Shown here: piece after piece, positions 44,934 through 53,265 of the stretch | Layout of the letters: each line of letters starts with the position of its first letter | How positions within the stretch are numbered: position 1 is the stretch's first letter | Assembly: GCA_002171615.1 (NCBI GenBank) | Contig: NHEF01000008.1 | Coordinates: 1 to 55,889 of the forward strand | DNA from: Gammaproteobacteria bacterium TMED78 | Lineage (GTDB): Bacteria > Pseudomonadota > Gammaproteobacteria > Steroidobacterales > Rariloculaceae | Length of the DNA stretch: 55,889 bases | Direction: 5' to 3' | The notes under the pieces: generated by a model | The model's input: only the letters and a program-made list of their open reading frames with translations | What the model was told of the DNA's origin: nothing | Databases searched by the model: none | Translations under genes and position numbers: made by a program

Positions 44934-45929
44934 CTACTCTCCAGGGATGCATCCATACTCATATAGCTGAAGATGTGGGGTATAAAGCATCTCAAGTCGA
45001 CCAGTAAACGGCTCTATTAAAAAATCTGGATCTTCAACAATTACATCTACAATAGCTCGTGTGCCATCATTATTTAAAGAATAACGCTCAACTACATGCT
45101 TATTATAACCTGACGGTATGCCAATTCCGTTTCCAGAGTTAAACTTATCAAACAATTGAGTGTCAACTACCAGTGTTTCACCTTCCCACCATCCAATAGA
45201 GTGACCTTGAATGGTCCTTTCAGTATCTTCTGGATGACCTCTTCCATCCATATAAACTACCCTCTTAAGATCGAAAAATTCATTACGTAAAATAGCATAA
45301 TCCTGAAAGACCTCTATACCGCTTAAATAATTAACACTCCCAATAGTAAAAGGTGTTGGGTGAGGAATACATGATAGATCTGATGCAGCATTTGGCTGGT
45401 CGGGTGATATAGGATTACCTAAAAGATCATTAAATCTATCTCTTGCTTCAAGTGCTGCTGTAGTTAATCTGGCATCCACAAATTGCCTTCTTATGTTTGT
45501 ATGTGATAACGCCTTCCAAACGCCTTCAATGCTAGTGGCACTTTCCGTAGCTTCTAGATCTCCTTCAACTTGTGACCACAAATTACCATCGCTAGTCTCT
45601 AGTGTATTAAGGATAGCTCGATTTCGACCATTCTTTTCAGGGTGTGCCCTAATAGTAATTACATCACCAGGCTTTAATAAAGATGATGACCATCCACTTC
45701 TGATCATAATTGGAACAGATCCAGTTTCAATCTCCCATTCTTCTATATCGGCTTCATTATTGTTAGCTTCAACAAAAATCATAACGTGTGGATTACGAAA
45801 GGTGTATTGAGTTACTACAGCCTCAAACGCAACTAATCTCTCAAAATCATATATAGCATCACTATGGTGAGCAACAATAGGAGTTGCTAAAAAAAATATT
45901 AGAGATAGAATAGGTTTGTTTAGATGCAT
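44934..45929 (-). CDS. Exported DUF6152-type two-domain protein
   Basis: The 331-residue protein has a 20-residue signal peptide and His21-His22 at the predicted mature N-terminus (VAHHSDAIYDF). Visible blocks are FRNPHVMIFVEA, EEWEIETGSVPIMIRSGW, KPGDVITIRAHP, EGVWKALSH at the domain junction, SCIPHPTPF, KRVVYMDGRGHP and IQGHSIGWWEGETLVVDT; it ends with a second Cys (YEYGCIPGE). It is third in a minus-strand run starting at 47.2 kb. The 186 bases before the next gene (44747) are AT-rich and show nothing I can name. Confidence 0.86.
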   Translation of the reverse strand: MHLNKPILSLIFFLATPIVAHHSDAIYDFERLVAFEAVVTQYTFRNPHVMIFVEANNNEADIEEWEIETGSVPIMIRSGWSSSLLKPGDVITIRAHPEKNGRNRAILNTLETSDGNLWSQVEGDLEATESATSIEGVWKALSHTNIRRQFVDARLTTAALEARDRFNDLLGNPISPDQPNAASDLSCIPHPTPFTIGSVNYLSGIEVFQDYAILRNEFFDLKRVVYMDGRGHPEDTERTIQGHSIGWWEGETLVVDTQLFDKFNSGNGIGIPSGYNKHVVERYSLNNDGTRAIVDVIVEDPDFLIEPFTGRLEMLYTPHLQLYEYGCIPGE

Positions 45930-45966
45930 ACTTTATTTAAATCAAGGTATTACTCATAACTACCCA

Positions 45967-46443
45967 TTAGCAATCATAAGTGAAGCAGAAGTCGCGTTGC
46001 TTACGAAACTCATCTAATTTTGTTTGAATATATCTTGTACGTTCAGCAAACTGACCATTACCCCCTCCAACCTCAACACCATCAGAGTTTGTTATAAAAA
46101 TCCATTCAACTAAATTATAGCCAAACCTTGAAGGTCGACCTAAAATCTGAATATGATCACCAGGCTTAAACTGATCATCAGTCCAGTCAGCTCTTCGAAG
46201 ATTAATAATACTGTCACCTTCACTCATCCATTTTTCTGTCTCTCCTTCATCATTTATAACATCAAAATAAATTCTTGAATGAGGATTAGCTGCTATAAAT
46301 TCAGTCACTACACCATTAATCTCAATACGTTCATCAACTAAATAATGTGCTGCAGGATTATGATGAGCAATGATAGGCATAGAAAGAGATATTAAGATTA
46401 CAACAGATAATGCTAAGCTCTTGATATAGTATTTGATTCTCAT
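45967..46443 (-). CDS. Stand-alone DUF6152 domain protein (exported)
   Basis: This 158-residue protein contains only the N-terminal domain of the family. It has a signal peptide ending SMPIIA, His27-His28 (HHNPAAHYLV), ANPHSRIYFDV, EKWMSEGDSIINLRRADW and KPGDHIQILGRPSRFGYN. ATG 46443 is chosen: it leaves 1 base after the upstream stop, while ATG 46482 would overlap that gene and damage the signal peptide. Its missing C-terminal partner domain is encoded by the gene just upstream. Confidence 0.85.
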   Translation of the reverse strand: MRIKYYIKSLALSVVILISLSMPIIAHHNPAAHYLVDERIEINGVVTEFIAANPHSRIYFDVINDEGETEKWMSEGDSIINLRRADWTDDQFKPGDHIQILGRPSRFGYNLVEWIFITNSDGVEVGGGNGQFAERTRYIQTKLDEFRKQRDFCFTYDC

Positions 46444-46444
46444 T

Positions 46445-47236
46445 TTACATCTCACCAGAAATTGTCTCACAAGGCGCATCAAGTAGATCTGCTTCTGGGG
46501 TAAAGATCCTAGTTCGCTCTAAAACCAACGGCTCTAGAAACATCACAGGATCTATTAGCGTAAACTGACCATGTAAACGAGTGCCATCTCCATTAAGCGT
46601 ATATCGCTCAATAAATCGAGCATTATCTGCATGATGGATATTAAGTGTATCGTCAGCTATAGCGGCTGAAATGTTTATAGTATCTATCACTAATGATGAT
46701 CCTTCATACCAGCCAATTGAATGACCCAAGGCAGATAAGGACCCGTTTTCTGGATGATTACGACCATCCATATAAATTATCCGATCTGAAGCTAAATCTT
46801 CTGGCAAGATCAATGTTTGGTCTTGAGCTTGCTGAATTAAAATTGGATCATTATGAAGAACAGTCCTTACTATACCAAATTTCTCACATTGAATGGACGG
46901 ATCATCTGCGGGATCATAGCTTGAAAGATAATCTATTTTATCCTGTGTAAATATCTCAGCAATAGCAATATCATTATGATCATTTACAGCATCCTCTATC
47001 TCCTGAGCTGATAAATGATCATTCTCTGGAAGCAACAACTCACGAAGATAACTATAGGTTTCTGAGGTGCAATTGCACGAGAATAGCTCTTCAATAGTCC
47101 AATAAGGGTGCTCAAAAAAAGTTTCAGTTGTACTCCAGATGCCATCAATATCTGGCGTTGAGCTTTGTGATGCTGCAATTTGCATACAGAACAATAAGCC
47201 TGAAATAGTAAATATATGTTTAAGAATTTTCTTCAT
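46445..47236 (-). CDS. Stand-alone C-terminal-type domain of the DUF6152 fusion family (exported)
   Basis: The 263-residue protein has a signal peptide (ending MQIAAS) and then DIDGIWSTTETF. It lacks the NPH/DUF6152 domain but matches the C-terminal half of the two-domain paralogues: a Cys in SIQCEKFGIV, DRIIYMDGRNHPENG, ALGHSIGWYEGSSLVIDT, ERYTLNGDGTRLHG, LIDPVMFLEPL and a last Cys in DAPCETISG. It additionally has a Cys pair (SCNCTSE) near residue 54. It is first in the minus-strand run, followed at 1 base by the stand-alone DUF6152 gene. Confidence 0.8.
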   Translation of the reverse strand: MKKILKHIFTISGLLFCMQIAASQSSTPDIDGIWSTTETFFEHPYWTIEELFSCNCTSETYSYLRELLLPENDHLSAQEIEDAVNDHNDIAIAEIFTQDKIDYLSSYDPADDPSIQCEKFGIVRTVLHNDPILIQQAQDQTLILPEDLASDRIIYMDGRNHPENGSLSALGHSIGWYEGSSLVIDTINISAAIADDTLNIHHADNARFIERYTLNGDGTRLHGQFTLIDPVMFLEPLVLERTRIFTPEADLLDAPCETISGEM

Positions 47237-47305
47237 AAAAACCTCAACTACAATAATCTCATAAAATTACTTGTTGAGTCATTAAAATTTTGATCAAATA
47301 GTTTT

Positions 47306-48748
47306 ATGAGGTTATGTCTATTTATTTTTTCTGCTTTTGTTATAATATTAGGCTGTTCTAATCACTCTATTGATCCAGTTCAAGTAGATTCTACAAATCA
47401 ATCTCTTGATAGCTCCAATGAAGATTATTTATCTATCTCACGGCAAGACTACCTTAATAAGTTACATGGCTTCTGGCTAGGAGCATCTATTGCGAATTGG
47501 ACCGGTCGTGTTACAGAAATGGATAAAATAGGTGGAGATGGCCCAAATGGTGGTCCATTCTATACACGAGATGATTGGGGGAAAATGGACTTGCCTAATC
47601 AAATGGGCAGAACAGGTGTTCAGCTTAGCTCAGGTGAAATATTTGATAGAATTGATTGGGCTCTTGAAGGTGAAACAGGGATCTGGGGATCAGATGATGA
47701 TACTGATATTGAGTATATCTATCAATACCTATTATTAAAAAATGAGACTAGCATTCTCAGTGACGAGCAAATTCGTAATGGTTGGATTACTCATATTTAT
47801 TCTGATGAAAACACGCCCTTCATAAGAAACGGTAGACCAGAAAATTGGCTTTGGGTATCGAATCAAGCAGCACATGATCTAATGTTAGAGAAAGGTTTGA
47901 TGCCGCCTGCTACAAGCGATCCAGAAAATAATTTTTTCTATGACATGATAGATGCACAGCTGACAACTGAGATTTTTGGTCTTTTTGCACCAGCAAGACC
48001 TGATATCGCAATAGAAATGGCACATCTACCCATACGAGTAACAGCTTTTGAAGATGCAGAATGGATTGCTAAATTTTATGTAGAGATGCATTCGCTAGCT
48101 TCATCGGTTGATCAAAATCTTTCCTTAAAAGAACAAACTCAATGGATGGCAAAGATTGCCCGTCTTAGAATACCTGATAATTCCTATACTGCAAAAATGT
48201 TTGATTTTGTTAATAGCCTTTATAATTCTGGTATATCCTGGGAACAGGCAAGAGATAAAATCTACATAAGATACCAGGTTAATCAACTTGATGGCTACGA
48301 TATTCTATCAACAAAATTATTATCTGATTCTGATCCTAATTCAGATAACGGCTTCTATCAAACTTTTGTTAATTGTCATGGTTGTTTTGCTGCAGGCATT
48401 AACTTTGCGGCAAGTATTATTAGTTTGCTCTATGGTGAGGGTGATTTCCAAGAAACTGTCAAGATAGCCTCCCTATCGGGTTGGGACTCTGATAATCCTG
48501 CAGCAACTTGGGGAGGATTACTTGGTTTCATGATTGGCAAAGAAGGGCTAGAAGGATCCTTTAATCGAAAATTCTCTGATCGTTATAATATTCACAGAAC
48601 TCGTGGAGGCTTCCCTAATAATGGTATCGATAATTTTCAAGCCATGGCTGAAAAAGGTCTTCTTGTTATAGATAGAGTTGTAGAAGAAGAGATGGGAGGC
48701 CGGATTGATTTTATGAAAAACCAATGGATTATTCCATTAACTAACTAG
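47306..48748 (+). CDS. ADP-ribosylglycohydrolase-fold lipoprotein
   Basis: The 480-residue protein has a lipoprotein signal (FVIILGC) and the ADP-ribosylglycohydrolase fold: YLNKLHGFWLGASIANWTGRVTE, the first metal-binding motif WGSDDDTDIEYIY, and the second SGWDSDNPAATWGGLLGFMIG. The family cleaves N- or O-glycosidic bonds of ADP-ribose, but exported members may act on other ribosides. It is followed at 24 bases by a GRP/DMT transporter, with ribokinase nearby, which suggests release and uptake of ribose or a nucleoside. This is inference from the neighbourhood. Confidence 0.85.
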   Translation: MRLCLFIFSAFVIILGCSNHSIDPVQVDSTNQSLDSSNEDYLSISRQDYLNKLHGFWLGASIANWTGRVTEMDKIGGDGPNGGPFYTRDDWGKMDLPNQMGRTGVQLSSGEIFDRIDWALEGETGIWGSDDDTDIEYIYQYLLLKNETSILSDEQIRNGWITHIYSDENTPFIRNGRPENWLWVSNQAAHDLMLEKGLMPPATSDPENNFFYDMIDAQLTTEIFGLFAPARPDIAIEMAHLPIRVTAFEDAEWIAKFYVEMHSLASSVDQNLSLKEQTQWMAKIARLRIPDNSYTAKMFDFVNSLYNSGISWEQARDKIYIRYQVNQLDGYDILSTKLLSDSDPNSDNGFYQTFVNCHGCFAAGINFAASIISLLYGEGDFQETVKIASLSGWDSDNPAATWGGLLGFMIGKEGLEGSFNRKFSDRYNIHRTRGGFPNNGIDNFQAMAEKGLLVIDRVVEEEMGGRIDFMKNQWIIPLTN

Positions 48749-48772
48749 TTACTTCCTTAAGGAGAATTTTAT

Positions 48773-49771
48773 ATGTTCATAATTCAAGACTACACAATTG
48801 CTGTTATTTTTTGTGTCATAACAATGTTTTGCTGGGGCTCGTGGGCTAATACACAAAAGTTAGCTGGTAAAGAATGGCGGTTTGAGCTGTTCTATTGGGA
48901 CTATGTTTTAGGAGTTTTACTTGCCTCTATTTTATTTGCCTTCACAATAGGCAGTGCTGGCAACGAAGGTCGAGGTTTTATAGAAGACCTTGCCCAAGCA
49001 TCATCATCGAGCTTAATTTCTGCAATCATTGGTGGAGTTATATTTAATTTAGCTAACATCTTACTCGTCGCGGCCATCGCTCTAGCTGGTATGGCAGTGG
49101 CCTTCCCTGTTGGTATTGGGTTAGCATTAGTTATTGGAGTCGTTGTAAACTACATTGCACAACCACAAGGTGATCCATTGTTACTCTTTATTGGTGTAGG
49201 CTTAGTAGCGTTAGCCATTATTCTTGATGCGATGGTATATAAAAGACTTCCAGGACAAGGCGGTTCTCGAGGAACGCTTGGGCTAGGCCTTGCCATCTTA
49301 TGTGGCATACTAATGGGCTTCTTCTATCGTTTTGTGGCGGCCGCAATGGCACCAAACTTTGAAGCGATGGAGCCAGGATTACTTAGCCCCTATACCGCTA
49401 TGGTATTTTTTGCTCTTGGAATATTTTTGAGTAATTTTATTCTTAATACAATCATCATGCTTAAACCTTTTCAGGGTGAGCCTATTTCTCCAATAAAGTA
49501 TTTTAGAGGTAGAGGAATTGATCACTTCTGGGGTATAGCTGGAGGAATGATTTGGTCTATTGGAATGATGTTTTCCATTATTGCTTTCGGTATTGCAGGT
49601 GCGGCAATTTCATATGGGCTAGGACAAGGTGCAACTATGGTAGCTGCACTTTGGGGTGTTTTTGTTTGGAAAGAGTTCAAAGAAGCACCAAAAGGAACCA
49701 ATAAGCTAATAGTAATGATGTTCATTAGCTTTATTGTAGGATTAGCCCTCATCGTTAGAGCTGGATTATGA
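48773..49771 (+). CDS. GRP/DMT-superfamily sugar transporter
   Basis: This 332-residue, about 10-helix membrane protein begins IAVIFCVITMFCWGSWANTQKLAGKEWRFELFYWDYVLG, a pattern of the glucose/ribose porter (GRP) and related ureide-permease-like branch of the drug/metabolite superfamily. It has paired helical halves and a conserved GLGQGATMVAALWGVFVWKEF near the end. It probably imports a sugar or nucleoside-derived solute. It is co-transcribed with the ADP-ribosylglycohydrolase-like gene. Some annotation pipelines call such proteins multidrug exporters, which the context does not support. Confidence 0.8.
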   Translation: MFIIQDYTIAVIFCVITMFCWGSWANTQKLAGKEWRFELFYWDYVLGVLLASILFAFTIGSAGNEGRGFIEDLAQASSSSLISAIIGGVIFNLANILLVAAIALAGMAVAFPVGIGLALVIGVVVNYIAQPQGDPLLLFIGVGLVALAIILDAMVYKRLPGQGGSRGTLGLGLAILCGILMGFFYRFVAAAMAPNFEAMEPGLLSPYTAMVFFALGIFLSNFILNTIIMLKPFQGEPISPIKYFRGRGIDHFWGIAGGMIWSIGMMFSIIAFGIAGAAISYGLGQGATMVAALWGVFVWKEFKEAPKGTNKLIVMMFISFIVGLALIVRAGL

Positions 49772-49781
49772 AAAAAATTAA

Positions 49782-51218
49782 TTATTGGCCGTTACGTAAC
49801 TCTATGATCTGCTTCTTCAGCGATTCATAATTACTCACTAGATCAGGAACTTCTAGATCAGTAATTAGTAAATTATTATGCTCATAGGGGTCATTATGAA
49901 GATCATAAAATTCTTCTTTATTGTTATTCCTTAGGAGCTTATAACGATTATTTCGCATAGCATAGTTTTCTACTGTATCGCCAGAAGAGACATCATAGAA
50001 ATAGTCAGCATATATCCAATCACGCGGTGATTTTGTATTAACATTTTTAAGCACTGGCATAAAACTGATAGAGTCATGAATAATGTTCTCAGGTATAGTT
50101 GTTTGTAAATTAATTCCAGCCATCTCCATAATTGTCACGAAAAGGTCTGTAGAGTTAATAAGTGCATCTGAAACAGTGCCGGATTCAACTTGTGGACCAA
50201 CAATAATCATTGGAGTATTCACTCCTCCTTGATAAATAGTACCTTTAGCCTTATTACTGCTAAATGGCGGTTGTACATTAGACCTTGCGGTTCCATTATC
50301 ACTAAGGAAAATTATATACGTGTTCTTTAGAACATTAGGCTCCATTGATGCAATTAGCCTTCCAATCTGTGTATCCATTGATTCTATCATTGCATTAAAA
50401 TATTTAGCTCTATGAGACACATCAATTACTTTAGAGTCTAGACTTGAGTAATCAGATTGCCAATTGTCTTTAGGAGGCAAGTGCATTGGAGCATGAGCTT
50501 GGTTAAAGGCAAGCCACATAAACCATGGTTTATCGCCCTGCTCTAATATCCATTCAATAGCGTCATTTGTTTTATCTTCGGGCACATAACCAGTTTTACC
50601 AGATACCTCTCCATTAATAATTTTATTCCATGAAAAATAATGCCTTGGCCCCCCATCCATTAATCCAGAAAAATGATCAAAACCAGCTTGATTTGGGTGA
50701 TCAACTCCTCCATTAGAAATATCAGCAAGGTGCCACTTACCTATAGCAGCGGTGGAATAATTTAGATTTGGGCTATCTTTAAAAGCCATAGGTAAGGTAT
50801 ATTCCTCTTCCAGTAAACCATGCTGGGGAATAAAGTTAGGAGGGTAACCACCACCAGCCATAACCCGAGGTGAGCCAGGGGCTGGTGAGGCCCATTCTGG
50901 AACCTCAGGATTTTCTGGTAAATTTAAACTTGGAAAGACAGCGAAGCCGATATTGGTTCGAAAACTATACCGACCAGTAATAAGCGTTGCTCTAGTGGGA
51001 GAGCATACTGGCTGTGACCAAAAATTTTTAAAACTCATGCCTTGATCAGCCATTTGATCAAGAGTAGGTGTTTTTGCCGAGCTCTCACCTACACCAAAAG
51101 AAGAGAGAACTTCGATACCTACATCATCAGCAATAATTAATAAAATGTTAGGAGAGGCTTGGACTGTCATCGAGATAATGGTTAATAATAATACAATTGA
51201 CAATTTAAAGCTTTGCAT
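49782..51218 (-). CDS. Secreted sulfatase
   Basis: The 478-residue type I sulfatase has a signal peptide (ending TVQA), LLIIADDVGIEV, Cys72 in PVCSPTRATLITG for formylglycine, AIGKWHLADISNGG and LSDNGTARSN. It is the last gene of a minus-strand run behind ribokinase (12 bases). Its presence beside ribokinase suggests that a sulfated sugar is the natural substrate of this sub-locus. It is convergent with the transporter gene. Confidence 0.92.
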   Translation of the reverse strand: MQSFKLSIVLLLTIISMTVQASPNILLIIADDVGIEVLSSFGVGESSAKTPTLDQMADQGMSFKNFWSQPVCSPTRATLITGRYSFRTNIGFAVFPSLNLPENPEVPEWASPAPGSPRVMAGGGYPPNFIPQHGLLEEEYTLPMAFKDSPNLNYSTAAIGKWHLADISNGGVDHPNQAGFDHFSGLMDGGPRHYFSWNKIINGEVSGKTGYVPEDKTNDAIEWILEQGDKPWFMWLAFNQAHAPMHLPPKDNWQSDYSSLDSKVIDVSHRAKYFNAMIESMDTQIGRLIASMEPNVLKNTYIIFLSDNGTARSNVQPPFSSNKAKGTIYQGGVNTPMIIVGPQVESGTVSDALINSTDLFVTIMEMAGINLQTTIPENIIHDSISFMPVLKNVNTKSPRDWIYADYFYDVSSGDTVENYAMRNNRYKLLRNNNKEEFYDLHNDPYEHNNLLITDLEVPDLVSNYESLKKQIIELRNGQ

Positions 51219-51230
51219 AATTAATCCTAT

Positions 51231-52154
51231 TTAGTTCTTCACTTCATCTACAAAAGGAAGCGAGGTCTGTGCACCCATACGAGTAACTGATACGGCGGCG
51301 GCTCGATTAGCAAAACTAATGCTATCCGCCAATGAATGACCTTGTGAAAGTAATGTGGCAAGAGCACCATTAAAACAATCACCAGCAGCTGTTGAGTCAA
51401 TAGCCTTAACTTTTGATGAGGCAAAGAATTGGCTTCCTGATAAGTTAGATAAAAGTGAACCATTAGCACCCATCGTAACGATAATATTTTTTGCACCAGC
51501 ATCAAGGAGTATTTTAGAGGCCTTAAGTGCTGAATTCTCATCAATAACATCAATACCTGTTAACAATTTTGCTTCTGTTTCATTTGGTGTAATTAAATAA
51601 GATCCTTCAATAATTTCTGCTGATAACCCATCAGGTGGAGCTGGGGCAGGATCTAAAATCACACGAAATTTTTTTTCTTTTGCTATGTCAATAATATGCG
51701 AGATTGTCACTAAAGGAATTTCTAGCTGAGTAAGAATTATAGCCTCTTCTGGTGCGTTACTCAGCGCTTCATCCACTTGAGCTGGGCTCAAAGAGTTATT
51801 TGCACCAGACGCAACAACAATCTGATTTTCTCCATGATCATCGACAATAATTAAAGCAACTCCTGATGGCAAGCTTTGATCACGACCAATAAAATCACAA
51901 TTAATATCTTCCCTATTTAGTCCTTCTATCGCACCTTCACCAAAAACATCATTGCCAACGTTTCCCACAAAAATAACCTGGCCGCCTAAACGAGATGATG
52001 CTACAGCTTGATTTGCTCCCTTTCCACCAGGAACCATCAAAAAATTATCGCCTAGTATTGTCTCCCCAGTGGATGGAAGCCTTGGTGTTTTTACAACCAT
52101 ATCAGTATTCGAGCTACCAATAACATAAATAGGTTTATTTTTTATTTCACTCAT
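51231..52154 (-). CDS. rbsK: Ribokinase (PfkB family)
   Basis: RbsK phosphorylates ribose to ribose-5-phosphate with ATP. The N-terminal PfkB signature is VPGGKGANQAVASSRLGG and the C-terminal one is DSTAAGDCFNGALATLL, with the catalytic Asp. SSNTDMVVKTPRLPSTGETILG is a ribokinase-type start. The length of 307 residues is normal. No rbsD or rbsR regulator is adjacent. It lies between the alpha/beta hydrolase and sulfatase genes on the same strand. Confidence 0.93.
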   Translation of the reverse strand: MSEIKNKPIYVIGSSNTDMVVKTPRLPSTGETILGDNFLMVPGGKGANQAVASSRLGGQVIFVGNVGNDVFGEGAIEGLNREDINCDFIGRDQSLPSGVALIIVDDHGENQIVVASGANNSLSPAQVDEALSNAPEEAIILTQLEIPLVTISHIIDIAKEKKFRVILDPAPAPPDGLSAEIIEGSYLITPNETEAKLLTGIDVIDENSALKASKILLDAGAKNIIVTMGANGSLLSNLSGSQFFASSKVKAIDSTAAGDCFNGALATLLSQGHSLADSISFANRAAAVSVTRMGAQTSLPFVDEVKN

Positions 52155-52157
52155 AAT

Positions 52158-53150
52158 TTAGAGTAAAGGAATTGCTTTTACTTTAATGTATCGATTGCTA
52201 AATGAAATAATATCATTAATGATCATATCCATTACCTCTTCTGTTATACCACCCCTGCCATTCAAATAACTATGCTCATACCCAGGGTAATTAATTTCTT
52301 TTGTAAGTTTGCCATATTTTGTAAGAGCTGGAATTAATATTTTATCATTAGCTATATTAACTCGATGAACATCACTATGTATCAACAAAATAGGTGATGA
52401 TATTAGCCGAACTTTACTTTCCAAAATATCCTGCTTTTCAGCGGTATAATACTTGTCAACATTTAGAGCAACATCAAAATTAGGAGTATAAGGTTCTCGA
52501 TTCTCATTAGCATCAGGAACAGGAAAAATCTCAGCAAGCAATGTTGAAGCGGGCTCACTAACAACAATAATGGTTGGTGGTTTAGGCAAGCCAGCTGCCT
52601 CTAAAGTCAGTCGACCACCTGAGCTATGACCGAGCATAATAATACTATTTAAATCAATACGAGGTAATGACCGCACTTCCTCAAGTATGGCTGATATATC
52701 ATTAACTGGACCTCGCTTGTTCGCCTCAAATTGCTCATAACTCCTAAATGAAGCCATCACAATACCAAATCCAGCTGCTAATAAACGTGTCATCGATGGG
52801 CTATTCAGTGATTCATTGATTCGATTTTCAAGTGATCGATATCTATGGCCGCCATGTACGTAAATTATGACTGGAAAAGGACCTTCTCCTTTAGGAATTC
52901 TATGAGCTATTTGCAATGAGTATTGGTCATCTACCGCGATAACAGAAGTCACAATAGGGGCAACTTCCTCTGTAATATTTACTCCAGATACAGCTTGACG
53001 TCTTGGTCTATTTAAATTGGCATCAGTAGCTTGAGTAGCTATCGCTTCATTATCACTGGTTGACGATAATAGAGGCTGTAGATCAGAGCGATAAAAAATA
53101 TTTTGGCAGGCCACCAAGCTGAAAGTGATTACAAGTATTAAAGATCTCAT
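52158..53150 (-). CDS. Alpha/beta-hydrolase lipoprotein
   Basis: The 330-residue protein has a lipoprotein signal (MRSLILVITFSLVAC) and a low-complexity linker. The alpha/beta-hydrolase core follows: IIYVHGGHRYRSLENR (oxyanion), MLGHSSGGRLTLEA with the nucleophile Ser, PILLIHSDVHRVNIAND with a likely Asp, and YPGYEHSYLNG with the His. It resembles the prolyl-oligopeptidase/dienelactone-hydrolase-like branch (S9). The substrate is unknown; an ester or peptide in the periplasm is likely. It lies 3 bases upstream of rbsK. Confidence 0.83.
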   Translation of the reverse strand: MRSLILVITFSLVACQNIFYRSDLQPLLSSTSDNEAIATQATDANLNRPRRQAVSGVNITEEVAPIVTSVIAVDDQYSLQIAHRIPKGEGPFPVIIYVHGGHRYRSLENRINESLNSPSMTRLLAAGFGIVMASFRSYEQFEANKRGPVNDISAILEEVRSLPRIDLNSIIMLGHSSGGRLTLEAAGLPKPPTIIVVSEPASTLLAEIFPVPDANENREPYTPNFDVALNVDKYYTAEKQDILESKVRLISSPILLIHSDVHRVNIANDKILIPALTKYGKLTKEINYPGYEHSYLNGRGGITEEVMDMIINDIISFSNRYIKVKAIPLL

Positions 53151-53201
53151 CTATTAAAAGTATAGTTAAAAAAATACACAAATAAAACAGCTGTAATAAT
53201 T

Positions 53202-53238
53202 AAAAAAAATCCGCCCTAATTAAAAAACTAGGGCGGAT
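53202..53238 (-). terminator. Rho-independent terminator of the TonB receptor gene
   Basis: ATCCGCCCTA (53209-53218 on +) and TAGGGCGGAT (53229-53238) form a perfect 10-bp stem around a 10-base AT-rich loop. On the minus strand the stem is followed by a run of T's (53202-53208). It stands 27 bases after the receptor stop and is the only strong terminator seen in the window. Confidence 0.9.
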
Positions 53239-53265
53239 ACATCCTAAGTGAATTAACTTAAAATA

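Noticed and set aside
48773-49771. Multidrug exporter reading of the DMT-superfamily protein
   Set aside because: The N-terminal pattern and the neighbours (riboside hydrolase-like protein, ribokinase) fit sugar or nucleoside uptake better; no drug-exporter feature is visible.
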